Made by a program: the position numbers and the translations under genes. A stretch of DNA of 64,000 bases from Agarophyton chilense (lineage: Eukaryota; Rhodophyta; Florideophyceae; Gracilariales; Gracilariaceae): NCBI GenBank assembly GCA_030374765.1, contig JARGXX010000004.1, positions 310,001 through 374,000 on the forward strand, read 5' to 3'. Shown in pieces: positions 32,983 through 42,880 of the stretch. A model generated the notes under the pieces. It did not search any database. It saw only the letters and a program-made list of their open reading frames with translations, and had not been told where the DNA came from. The stretch's first letter is position 1; every line of letters starts with the position of its first letter.

Positions 32983-33551
32983 TGTAGTACTATACTACCA
33001 CCAATGGCTGAGTGGGGAAGTAGTATGTACCGAGGGTAGCGGCGGTAGAGTCCAGCCAATGGGGGTGATAATCCACTGGGGTGTACTTGAGTCGTGGGCA
33101 CCTTTTGACCAGCGGGCGCAATGGGCGGGCGTTAACTGAGGACCCTACAGGTCGGGTGGCACTCGTAACGATGGCTTGGAAGCCCGTGTCCTCTGGAACT
33201 TTGGGGTAAGTTGAAGACGGAGGTGGTGCTTCCCTTTACTTCCTCAGTGGCCGGCTGCACTCAAGCCACTAATATAGTAGGCGAGGCGCTCAGGTCCACT
33301 GGTAAACTACCCTAAAAAATTAAATAAAATATCCTACTCCCTCTGGGCGCACTGCCTTACAGTGCCAGGTCCACCGGAGGTCACCGGTCTGATCTCCTGC
33401 TCCCGTGTGCATATCTCCACGTGGCCACTGGGTGGGGTTGCCAACCGCTGCTCCTGCCGTGCGCGTACTTTGGTGCTCGACCGCCACACCACTTTGGGAC
33501 TCCTCGTCCGACACTCCACATCGCTACCGTCCTTAGGCCCATTGTACTACA
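32983..33551 (-). repeat. 5' LTR of chromovirus C
   Basis: The 569-bp LTR lies next to the primer-binding site, so it is the 5' LTR of the minus-strand element. It has four differences from the other LTR, TG...CA ends and 8-bp inverted tips. Confidence 0.95.
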
Positions 33552-34069
33552 ATACCTATCGAGAAGCGCAAAAGATTCAGCATCTGCTGTCGATATCCTT
33601 GAACAAGGTGGGGAGGAATCCCAGCGTCTTCGAGGAACTGCCTCAGATTACCAAGCTCGGCATCGTGGGAAGCCACTGCGGGTGGAACAGTCTCAGACAC
33701 AGCGCTCTGCATCGCTGCAGGGACCACTGGCTCTATGCAGTCGTTCTCACCCAAAGCAGGATCCTCGAGGATGACCTCTTCTGGCTCTTCGTCGTAATCT
33801 ATTTCTTGCATCGTGTCAACGGGTGCGTCTGCATTTTGAGCAGTTGACTCGTGGATGTAACCAGTCGGCGGGGTTGGAGGCATTGCTCGCGGAGTTTCCC
33901 GCAGAACTTTGGCGTGATCACCGTCGATATGCTGGTTAGTCCAAGGGTCGTACCAGACGATGTCACTGCCGGGACCGGTTCTTCCGGGTGAATAGTCGCG
34001 ACGAGGACGTCCTGTAGCCTGCTGTTCAGAAGGAACAAGGGTCCAGTCAATCTGGTTGATGACATTCAT
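33552..34069 (-). pseudogene. uncharacterised antisense ORF of element A, cut by element C
   Basis: The frame begins at ATG 34069 and runs to 33552, where the C insertion interrupts it. Across the empty site it would continue only eight more codons, to a TAA at 23752-23754, so the protein was about 180 residues. Visible segments include DYSPGRTGPGSDIVWYDPW, an acidic stretch (EIDYDEEPEEVILEDPALGE) and a C-terminal NLRQFLEDAGIPPHLVQGYR block, which is weakly SAM-domain-like. I do not recognise the family. It lies on the strand opposite to pol of element A, between pol and the 3' LTR. Confidence 0.5.
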
Positions 34070-34572
34070 CAGGCGCAGAAATTCTTCGTGATTGGCACGT
34101 GAGCCCAGGACGAGCTACAGATCGAGTTATCTCGCAAGTTGTCGAGCAATTGGGCTCATATACCACAAACGATATGTGTCGTACACATCCTATAGGATGA
34201 ACACGGCCATCTTCGCGATGAATTCACTGTAGACGACTACCCAATAACCGGAAAACGGATCATTCGCGAGTAAAGAACCTACGTAGGTGATTGAAGGAGG
34301 GAGCTCTACAGGACAGCCACGAGGACTCTCGGTCTCATGGCAGTATGAGGAATCGGCACGTAGCGCCCGACGCGCGAGTTATACCGAATTCGGTCTACTT
34401 CGAGCATCTGGTATGGAACCAAGTACCCCAGTCGAGATCTGGTTTGGCGTTCCCACCGTGGGAATTCCCAATACGGATTATCCCGTTTGCGGAGATAGCG
34501 GAATTCCGCGCGTTATTGAGAACTGTCGGAACAGAGGGCCCCGTTGGATATTCCACGAATACCGCGCCACCT

Positions 34573-35178
34573 TTAGACATCCGAAGCCGCTAGGTTCTCG
34601 AAATACGAGTAGGCCTTGCCATTTGTTCTGGCACACCACGTATCGAAATTCCAATCCTCCTTGAGAGGCACCGAGCCGATAATGGGGCGTAATCGCTGGT
34701 ACACCAGACGGGTGAATCGTTCGCGCGCCTCGAGCAAGCTCTCCTTCCCGAAGCGACTGATCGCATTGTCCGGAAGGGCGCAATAGCTCGGCCAATCTGT
34801 TGTTAACAACGCATGCCATGGGATACCATCGGGAAGGCGACCGGCGATCACATACTGATTCATCAGAGCTTCGTCGCGGACGGCGGCAGGGAAAAACCAA
34901 GGCTCTCGCGCGTATAATGCAGAATGCTGCAGGGGGTTTCGGCCGACGAAGTCCGCGTAATGTGGGAACCTCTGTACGGAGGAGGACACACGTTGCAGAA
35001 CAGCTGCTGTGGAGGATAGGTATGCAGGACCAGGACTGGAAGCCGATTGCGGCAAAGGGGCAGTTCGGGAGATTGGAGCAGAACCTCTAGGCGTTGCAGA
35101 AGTCTGCTGTACCGGAGGGATCTCGAGATCGTCATAGGATGTAGGTGGATTGACCACGTAAGACGGAAAGTTGCTCAT
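34573..35178 (-). CDS. uncharacterised antisense ORF in element A
   Basis: The frame is 201 codons from ATG 35178 (MSNFPSYVVNPPTSYDD). The same frame is open upstream to 35454, but that part is Arg/Leu-rich and lacks a better start. The N-terminal third is Pro/Ser-rich, and the rest (HYADFVGRNPLQHSALYARE ... ARERFTRLVYQRLRPIIGS ... DWNFDTWCARTNGKAYSYFE) looks like folded protein. It ends at 34573, and coding-like sequence continues in another frame to 34395, so a frame change is likely. It is neighbour to the antisense ORF ending at the C insertion. It could be a gag- or env-like extra gene, or a captured gene. Function unknown. Confidence 0.45.
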   Translation of the reverse strand: MSNFPSYVVNPPTSYDDLEIPPVQQTSATPRGSAPISRTAPLPQSASSPGPAYLSSTAAVLQRVSSSVQRFPHYADFVGRNPLQHSALYAREPWFFPAAVRDEALMNQYVIAGRLPDGIPWHALLTTDWPSYCALPDNAISRFGKESLLEARERFTRLVYQRLRPIIGSVPLKEDWNFDTWCARTNGKAYSYFENLAASDV

Positions 35179-35454
35179 CTCGAGATGTCGGATACGAAAA
35201 GTGTAGGACAATGCCCCCAAGGGGGAAACCCTATGAAGACGTCCGGATCTTCCTCTCACGAGGTAACCGGCGCGGTAGAGCCCTCCCAGGGATCGGCGCG
35301 CAATGCCGGGGGTAAACCGGAGCCGAACCGTCGCGACGGGCGCAGGGAGGCTGAAAGAAGCCGACAATATCCGCCGAAGCGGTGCTTGCGTATCCTCTGA
35401 GGAGGCAAAACCCACGAGAGTGGCGAGCACGACAGGTGTCAGTGCGAGCCGCAA

Positions 35455-36211
35455 GAGCGGGAATTGCCCAATGAAGGGGAGGAAAAGGGAAGTAAAATGG
35501 TAACGGAGGCAAGAGGGCGAGGTTGACCAGGAGTCGCAAGAGGGGACTCGGGAATAGCCGGCACTGCCGGGGGTAGCAAACCGTATACACGGGCGGAACC
35601 ACGAAAGTGGGAATAGATACCCAACACACGAAGGCTGCTTGAACGTCCAAGGGGGTTAGGAAGCCGTGCACCACGGGAAATCCCTCTGTAAGGAGTTGTA
35701 TATCCGCGCAGGCGGTTCGACCCAGCGCCAAGATCTGGAAGACCAAGATCACCCTTGTTGCGGAGACTTTACTGGACCGGCGGCCGCGAGGCCGGCGGCC
35801 TAAGTACTGTAGTCACCGTAGAATAGAATAAATAAAGTCTATCCTAAATAGCTAAATGTCCGTCTGACAAAGTGGCCAATCTGGCGGCCACGTGTCGCGC
35901 GGGCGCTGCGGCCACGTGTATGGCACCCGGTCCCGCCGGTGCATCACCGGCGTTCCGGCCATCGCCGTGAAAACGGATTACTCCTACTCATAACGAGGTT
36001 GCACGCCGGAGGCTCTGGAAAAAACTTAAGTCCCCAAAAACCTCCCTGGAGGACGTTGCTCTTCAAAAAGTGCTTGGAGGATGGAATAGCAAGATAATCG
36101 CTAGGCGGATTGGGAAAAAACAAGGTTGTGACACGAAAAGAAGAATCGGAACGTCCAAGAAGCGCGCTGCGATTGCTTTTACAGACAATGCCTCGCTGGT
36201 GCTCCGCTATT
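35455..36211. other. 3' region of element A upstream of the polypurine tract
   Basis: This is a GC-rich stretch with a palindrome-rich patch (GGCGGCCGCGAGGCCGGCGG near 35778-35800) and AATAGAATAAATAAAG near 35822-35837, which resembles poly(A) signals. Read on the minus strand it would be the promoter or leader side of the antisense frames. No gene is recognised. Confidence 0.4.
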
Positions 36212-36222
36212 AAAGGGGGATA
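36212..36222 (+). promoter_or_regulatory. polypurine tract of chromovirus A
   Basis: AAAGGGGGATA lies directly before the TG of the 3' LTR at 36223, the expected place for plus-strand priming. Confidence 0.7.
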
Positions 36223-36992
36223 TGTAGCATTCTGGATGCACCTGAGTTCGAGCGTTCGAAATACTACGAAATCGCGATACGGCATTCATAAGCTATTGCT
36301 TGGGCTATACTCGATTACGAGATGTTATGAGAAGAATTACTTCATGGAAAGGTTTGGACAGGAGAAATTTATTTAGGTACTGTGTTTAGTGTACACTGTA
36401 AGATGCCATCACCGAATATTTTATTTAGTATTATTTAGATAATTGTGTAGTGGCACGCCACGTGTATGCATTACTGTACAGTACTTTCTTTGCCTCTTAG
36501 CACATTAAAGGGCGCAAGGCCCAGGTGAGCAGGGCGGAAGGCCAACCAGCCAACCTAAACACCACTTTGGTGAGTCCTATAAATCCTAAAGTGGTTTACC
36601 ACAAAGGAACACCTTTAGTATCAGTTCTTAATCATTCTGAGCTATAGCTCTTGTTCCAAGGATACCATCTACTGTTACGCATTTATCGCTTTTTTACTAC
36701 GGCTTTCTGTGTGTGTGTGTTGTTTCTTTGTTCTTTTCTCTACTGTTACGTGGTCATTTGTGTTGTAACAAGGGTTGTGGAGCCGTTTTCGTGTGCATGA
36801 CGTATCGCCGTATCTGAACATCCGCCTCGTGAACATACGTATTATTCCCATTGTTCAGGCAAACATGCTGCTATCTGCACACTCTTTTCTTACCTAGGAA
36901 CGGTCGCTCGCAAGGCGACACCCGCTCTTTGTGGTTCTCTCTGTAGATACCCACTGAATCGAGACCTCTACAGTCTTCAGTGGAATACCACA
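36223..36992 (+). repeat. 3' LTR of chromovirus A
   Basis: The 770-bp LTR starts TGTAGCATTCTGG and ends GGAATACCACA. It pairs with 15196-16011 and is followed by the GAAAC duplication. Confidence 0.9.
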
Positions 36993-36997
36993 GAAAC
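36993..36997. repeat. target-site duplication GAAAC, right of element A
   Basis: Exact match to 15191-15195. Confidence 0.9.
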
Positions 36998-37935
36998 GTG
37001 CACACTACCGCCAAATTAAAAGGACAGGTCCAATCACTGCGCACTGTTTCGCTACGCTGCTATTTGTTTCAACGCAATCCTGCTAGAGCAAATTTGAAAA
37101 TTGTGTACTAGTGGGCTCGATGATTTGTAGATGAGATGGAGACTCTACGTAAAAAGAGGCAACATCTTTTTCTGCTCTTGGATGGCTACGGGGCACACGT
37201 TCAGTACCGAACACTGTAGCTTCTCAAGGTTAACAGTTTCGTTGTTATCACGCTCCCGGCGCACACATATCATTGAACACAAGCATTGTATGTGGCGGTT
37301 TTCAACTCGTACAAGTTGCTTCTGCAGCAAGAAATGCATCGTGCAGCACAAAAAAATGTAAGCTGAATGTCTTCGACGTCGGAAAATGTCTTAGCAATGC
37401 GCACGCTCGCTCACATACCGCACCAAACATTTGATTTTGTTTCCAGAAAACGGGCATCTGAGATCCTGAGCTTCTGTCTCTAGCGTTTCCGCCACTGGAA
37501 AAGGTTATCACTGAGAAATACGGACGGATGGTTAGTGGGTTAACCATACAGGAGTTGTTAAAAAGTTTTGATAGGCAAAATCGTAATTTTCTTCGTGATT
37601 CTTCGGTTGCGAAGAGCAGGCATGTGCGCATCGATACGTCATGTGGCCCACATTTGACCAGTGAAGCTGTTCTAGATGCATTAAAAGAGCGGGAGGAGAA
37701 TCTGGGGAAAGGCGGAACAAAATCTAAGGCAGAAATGGAAGAAGCAGCAGCCTATAAGGAACCACGAGAGCACATCAGACGTTCATTAGAGTTATATCCC
37801 GAGCGCCCAATCGGACACAACCATTTGCAAGACAGTTGGAAAGAGAGTTGCAGACAATGTCACAGAAGGACGACAATGGTTGCCATGGAGGTGTTGGTCG
37901 TGACGGCGAGCAGCATTGAGGAACAAGAGCTTTGA
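36998..37935 (+). pseudogene. pogo/Tigger-like DDE transposase, 3' part
   Basis: This part resumes the gene cut at 15195: with one GAAAC copy removed, the frame runs FPRK into RAHYRQIKRTGP. Further on it reads LDGYGAH, holding the second catalytic Asp, then VITLPAHTYH and TQALYVAVFNSYK, which correspond to the LPPHtTh and lQPLD..vF...K blocks of DDE_1 transposases. The end (about 37660-37760) reads HLTSEAVLDALKEREENLGK and a Lys/Glu-rich tail, usual at the C-terminus of this family. Stops interrupt it several times. The 37528-37935 piece is open. Confidence 0.8.
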
Positions 37936-38436
37936 AAGATGCATTTGTTTTCTGAATTTCTGTCAGAGCGCGCAAGTTTTCTTGACGAATATAAAAATGA
38001 GTAATTTTTTTACCGTTAAAGACGGTTTGGTTTGAAGAGTGTAGCACAGTTTATCGGTCTTCGTAGCTGATTCCTATTTGTTTTGCAATAGCAATGAGCT
38101 TGAAAAAGGCGATTCAGGGTCTTACTTCAAAAGATATGGCTGTTGCAATAAATCGGGACAAGCGTATTTTCATTTCTTGTCGATATAATGTGTGGACAAA
38201 TAGCATCTATTTCACGTTCGTCGCCGCTGGAACCAGCCCTCCTTCTCCGGAACACACGCCTACGATGCCTCTAGCCTTCCAGTCGAAGCTAGGGCGCTGC
38301 GTCACCATATCTGCACCGTCTTCCTTATCAAGCTCCTTGCCTCAATCATTTTTTGCATCCATTCGACCAGTTTCTCATCGAATCGAACAGATCGATTCAA
38401 CCTCTGTTCCCCCGCCCCCCTAATTTAGAAACCTCT
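37936..38436. other. intergenic, nothing recognised
   Basis: Only a short plus frame (38094-38423) is present, with no motif. It is probably the tail of the pogo-like relic or other decayed repeat. Confidence 0.4.
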
Positions 38437-39055
38437 TGAAGGTTCAAGAATGCAACTGGAAACTGCCTTATGTAATAGAAGTACGTAAAAGACTCTAGAA
38501 GCTTCTATAGAACGTTATGTAGAAAAGGAAAGAATTATCTTAGAAAAAATATAAAGAAATTGGATCTCAAAGAAGGAACAGGAAGAGAGCACTGTGACTT
38601 CATTACAGTAGTGAAAGACAAAAATAGAGCAGCAAGTAGGATTTACTGCTGTGACGCTTGCTGAAACCAGCAGAACAGAACATAAGCTTGAGCTTCGGGT
38701 CACCTATGTAGTTGGAGCAAGAAAAACGAACAGAAAAAAACCATTACGGTCTCTACGACTGCAACCAATTCTCTGGCGATTATCCCGGGTTCATTCTCCT
38801 TTATTAACGCGGCGTACTGTTCAAGCGCTGATTACTCCGGATCTGATCCGGAAATTCCAGGCTCGGACGTAGCACGCGACGAGTACTCCGAGTCGTTGAC
38901 TCTGAACTAACGTGCGCCTACTCTACACATCTCTCCTAGGTTCTTCGACATAAAATGATATGCGTCTAAAAAATTTAGAAGTGCTTTAAAGGAATATAAA
39001 AGAACAGAAAAACAGAGACTGAGTCGATAAAAACGAGCTCAAGTTAATATTTCAC
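38437..39055. repeat. LTR-like repeat, copy 2, with internal extra 380 bp
   Basis: 38437-38560 and 38945-39055 match, in order, the reverse complement of 6425-6657 (for example TTTAGAAACCTCTTGAAGG, AGAAGCTTCT, GATATGCGTCTAAA and AGAACAGAAAAACAGAGACT). About 380 bp of unmatched sequence lies between them and may be an insertion here or a deletion in copy 1. No target duplication was found. Confidence 0.45.
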
Positions 39056-39363
39056 AGAATTATTGGCGTTCGAACGTACTTTATGTCAGAGATAATCAGA
39101 TAATCCGATCGTGAGTGAGTGAACGCTGTTGTAACTCACTCTGACGCAATGCTATTACTTGGCACTTAGAGTTATAGACAGGCAATATTACGTAGATGAT
39201 AAGTAATAAGTAGATAATTTAACTGTCCTACAATATCCTGTTTGGGAACCATTTATCCCCTATCAAAGGCGCCGTGAACGAGCCTTCCTAGGTCTCGTCC
39301 GGTCAGCTCTCTGGCTCACTCCAAGACATTCGCGCACGTTAGCACTAACACTTTATTCCATCA
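39056..39363. other. intergenic, nothing recognised
   Basis: About 300 AT-rich bases between the LTR-like repeat and the second 3.5-kb copy, with no frame, RNA or repeat that I can support. Confidence 0.5.
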
Positions 39364-40840
39364 CTAGACGCATATCGTTTTGATACAAGATAGTTCTTGC
39401 TTTTTCTGCATTTAGTTATGGAGAAGCTTTTAGAGGCCTCTATATACGTCTATTCCACAAAGCAGTTTCCCAGTTGCACTTTGAAACCTTCTAGAGGTTT
39501 CTACAACAATAACTTGGGACGGAGGAGTGCTTATGGTCTTACAGAACGTCTGTTCGGCGTCCAGTGTGTCCAAAGAGAGCGGTTCCTGTGGTTCATCAGG
39601 TACTTGTTAACTCTCTATGTTGAGTCTCTGCGTTGCGGAGGGAAGGCGCTAACCTGCTATGAGGCGTTTCTCCACCGCTCTGAGTTGTTGCTCGAAACCA
39701 TCGCGTTGGGCTTGGGGTTCCGCCGTTAGCGTCTCAGATTCAGAATCCTGGTTGCGAAGAGAGCACGACAGAGAATTAAGAGTTGGTTGGGGATCCGGCG
39801 GGGCCAATGGGTCCAGTGCGGCGAGTGGTCCGGTGTCTGAGGTGGGCATTGTCAGAGAAGGGAGGATGCTCAGTTGTAGGTACCAGCGGGTTGTCGTTGG
39901 CCTACGAAAAGAGTGGGGGCGGAAGACAACAGTACCAGAATGCTCGACGGCGGAGGGGCGTCTGGGGATGCGGCTGGGGGCGAAAGATACCGAGTGGCTG
40001 CGTGGACGAAGGGTGCGTTCTATGCCCATCTCAGGGTCCTGTGGAAAAATGAGAATGAAGAGAGGAAATTTGATACAGGGGTTATCAGTTGGTTGGGAAA
40101 GAGGAAAATGTTACCAATTGTAGCACAGAGTTGTTGGCAAAAGAGTGCCTAGACGTCCTGGATGATGAAGGGGGTCGGCCACTTCACTTTTTTAGTAGCT
40201 CAAGCTTTGAACGGCTACAGTGCGAATCGGGCTGGAGCCTGTGGCTCCGGCCGAGCGCATAGCTGTTTAGGGCGTGGACACAATCATCTCATGACGCCGC
40301 GAGGCGTCGTGTGTAATAATGTAGTTGTTCCTAATACACGACTACTTCTAATGTAGAAAGTATATATTCTAAAGAGTAGAACGTATTTCTAAGTAAAACT
40401 GTCTAGGCTACATGATATGTCGCAGTTCTCCCTATCATCACAGTAACAGTTTCAATACTATGGTGGATAATGTATTGCATCTCTCAGTTTTTTTCCAATT
40501 TGCTTTTCTCACGGGAAGAGCGACAGGCAGATTTTGCTACCCAGTAAAGAGCTAATACCACACACAGTACAAGGCCATTGGAAGTTGTATCGCAAAGCTT
40601 GCAGCTGATTCTAAGCTCACCAATGACAACAAGAACAAAAGAAATGAGTTGGACCCATAGGTGTGAATGGTTCGATTTATTACAAATTATTATCATAGAC
40701 ACAAGCAGAAACGAAACAACGAGGAAACCCGCGGTTTTTTGCAACAAAAACGGACCAACGTTATATAATCATGTCATGGTTATCAACAGAAAGCGAATCT
40801 TGCGCTGTAAAGAATTTGAACAGTGTTATACCCCTACAAA

Positions 40841-41377
40841 TTAATAGTACCTCGGCTCATCCCCCTTCTTGCCGCTGATGAGCTTGACTCCAATCTCAGC
40901 AGCCTTCTGGCAAATTTTCTTGTTCTTCTCGCAGAACTTTGCAACCTTTTTCACAACCTTTTTCACGCCCTTTGCGATTTTCTTCACGCCCTTCTTGATC
41001 TTCTTGCCGACCTTCTTGAAAGCTTTCTTGATCTTCTTAAAGAATCGGCCGCTGGAGTCGATCTCGATATCTTCCTCCTCATCGTCTAGATCGGCGTACG
41101 TGCTGAGGATTTCCATGCAATCGTCCACTGATACTTTTCCATTCCAGTCACCCCAAGGACACATCCCCAATGGTGCCTCTTCAACGTCATGTTTCAATTC
41201 CTCCACTTCGGCCGTGGGAGGCTCATACTCGGATCCGAGGTGAATCATGTCGAGACAGTATGCCACAACGGAGGGGACATCACATTCGTCAATGGACTCC
41301 GTGTCATTGGGGACCACGGAACCAAAGGCCAGGCACAGCGAAGCTGCAAACAAGAAGAAAAGCGTAAAAGACTTCAT
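40841..41377 (-). CDS. secreted Lys-rich cationic peptide precursor (antimicrobial-peptide-like), copy 2
   Basis: The 178 residues from ATG 41377 have the same layout as copy 1: signal peptide 1-19, acidic Cys-containing pro-part 20-110, Lys-rich amphipathic segment 111-148, and Cys 149 and 156. The coding region differs from copy 1 at three bases. Two change residues (Met 93 to Thr in the pro-part, Glu 172 to Gly near the C-terminus) and one is silent, so the cationic segment is unchanged. No stop or frame break is present, and the TATA box at 41519-41526 is retained. Either both copies are expressed or the duplication is too young to have decayed. Role inferred, not known. Confidence 0.75.
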   Translation of the reverse strand: MKSFTLFFLFAASLCLAFGSVVPNDTESIDECDVPSVVAYCLDMIHLGSEYEPPTAEVEELKHDVEEAPLGMCPWGDWNGKVSVDDCMEILSTYADLDDEEEDIEIDSSGRFFKKIKKAFKKVGKKIKKGVKKIAKGVKKVVKKVAKFCEKNKKICQKAAEIGVKLISGKKGDEPRYY

Positions 41378-41518
41378 GGTTGAGTTGTCGAACGTATGAA
41401 TGGTGTTGTTTTGAAAATGGAAATGAGAACTGTGGAGTGTGGCAGCTGGAGGCTGGTCTGCGATGAGTTGGTGTTGCTGGTGAGTGCAGGTCAAAAGACG
41501 ACGGGCGACTCTCCGCCC

Positions 41519-41526
41519 TTTTTATA
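41519..41526 (-). promoter_or_regulatory. TATA box of the cationic precursor gene, copy 2
   Basis: TATAAAAAGGGCGGAG on the minus strand, identical to copy 1 and at the same distance from the ATG. Confidence 0.6.
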
Positions 41527-42880
41527 CTCGATCACGATGTAGAATTCTGGCAAACATCTGCGAAAAGAAAGCTACTTTTCGAATGACGTAGTGGTTATTC
41601 TTCTCAAGTTGTGTCAGATTGAAGCCCACAGGAAGACCTGTTGTGAAGCTCAAGGTGGGCATGAATCAACAATCGCAAAGCAATGAACTGCCAACAATAT
41701 CCGTAGTGAAAAATAGTTTGAATCTCTCGGTATTCTTAAACAGTGTCACTCCTTGGTTGTTGGTGCAAACTGAGGAGCGTATCCTAGTCAACAATAAAGA
41801 GAAACATTCTGACAGGTTGCAAGAAGAAGAACAAGTCGATTTGCGAGCTGCGATTGAAACAGGAGAGACGCCGAGGAGCCTATGATGCTTTGTCACACAA
41901 GCCCACTGACAACGCATCGAGCATGATGTGTTAAACAAAGAAATGCAAAAGATATTTGATTGCACTTACAAAGGAGAGCTATGCAGCGGCTCTTGAAAAG
42001 GGTGAACGAAACGTGCTGTGCTACACGCAATACGTGACGTTATACTGCTGAGGCGAGATAATAACAGTGACAGGGAAGATAAGTTAGACAACGAAATGTC
42101 AATGGACGCAATTGAAACGAGAAGAACACAAGAAATAACAATGCGATTGTATATAGATGTTAGGAGGGAGATAATGTGCCTCGTTTTCGAGATACAGTAT
42201 GGACTATGTCTGACGGCAACAAAGATGCATGTGCACAAAAGGTCGCAAGCAAGAGTAGCAAGAGTTTTGTTGGAAGCACTTGGTGGAAGAAAGGCATGGC
42301 CATCAAGGCACAGCAAATAGGGAATACAAAGGGATATGGGAGACGAAGCGCCGTTATGTTAGTTGCATTTGCGCGTTTTCACTGGGCCATTTTTTGTTTT
42401 GAATTTTGCTTGCGATGCTTTTGTGGGCTAACGTCGAGGCATCCCGACAGTTCCGAGTGGGGTTTGCACTTGGAGGAGGGGCCATTGATGACACGTCGCT
42501 GTGTCCAGCAGGGCGTATGGGGTGTTGAGAGTAACGCTCTATTCTTTCGATTGTTTGCTGTGTTGTGTGGGAGGGGTTGAGCTTGGAGGAGGCGTGGGGT
42601 TGCTGGATTTTTCCGGCTGGTTTTCAAAAACGGAAAGGTCTTCCTGACTCATCTCGACTCGAGACTCTCGAGATATAGGGGTTTTTTCTTGCTAGCTTTG
42701 GCGAGCGAGGAGACGCAGCTCTTGTTGTCCAGCCGAAGGCGATGGCGACGATGGCTGTGGCCCAATCGCCGGAAAAAGTGTAAGGACAAACATACGAAAA
42801 CAAAGCACTGTACACATAAAGCACAGAAAGCTAAAATTGGACCGGTCAACGGCCCGCCGTTTTTGGAGTCTTTGAGCAGG

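Larger units (their letters stand above)
23782..33551 (-). mobile_element. Ty3/gypsy chromovirus C, recent, nearly intact
   Basis: The element is 9770 bp between ATACC duplications (23777-23781 and 33552-33556). Both LTRs are 569 bp, start TGTAGTAC and end GTACTACA, and differ at only four positions (0.7%), so insertion is recent. On the minus strand the order is LTR, primer-binding site, gag, pol (protease, RT, RNase H, integrase, chromodomain), a 2.1-kb 3' region, polypurine tract, LTR. Pol is one open frame with all key residues. Gag has one frame change near 31240. It interrupts a minus-strand open frame in the 3' region of chromovirus A. Confidence 0.95.
15196..36992 (+). mobile_element. 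Ty3/gypsy chromovirus A, decayed, split by element C
   Basis: The element is bounded by two LTRs (15196-16011 and 36223-36992) flanked by GAAAC. Without the 9.77-kb insertion C and its 5-bp duplication it is about 12.0 kb. Order on the plus strand is 5' LTR, primer-binding site, gag, protease, reverse transcriptase, RNase H, integrase, chromodomain, then a 3' region with minus-strand frames, a polypurine tract and the 3' LTR. Integrase after RNase H plus a terminal chromodomain defines the chromovirus branch of Ty3/gypsy. Many stops and frame changes disable gag and pol. It sits inside a pogo-like transposase relic and is older than element C, which sits in it. Confidence 0.92.
39364..42880. 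repeat. 3.5-kb duplicated segment, copy 2
   Basis: Direct-orientation copy of 6513-10026 (CTAGACGCATATCG to GAGTCTTTGAGCAGG). The left half has only a few differences, mostly single bases. It carries the same intact cationic-precursor gene and TATA box. The left break falls inside the LTR-like sequence, so here the LTR-like part is truncated at GCACTAGACGC-like sequence. Confidence 0.95.

Noticed and set aside
37131..37361. Plus-strand frame of 76 codons
   Set aside because: Out of frame with the DGYGAH/LPAHTYH transposase blocks, which explain the sequence better.
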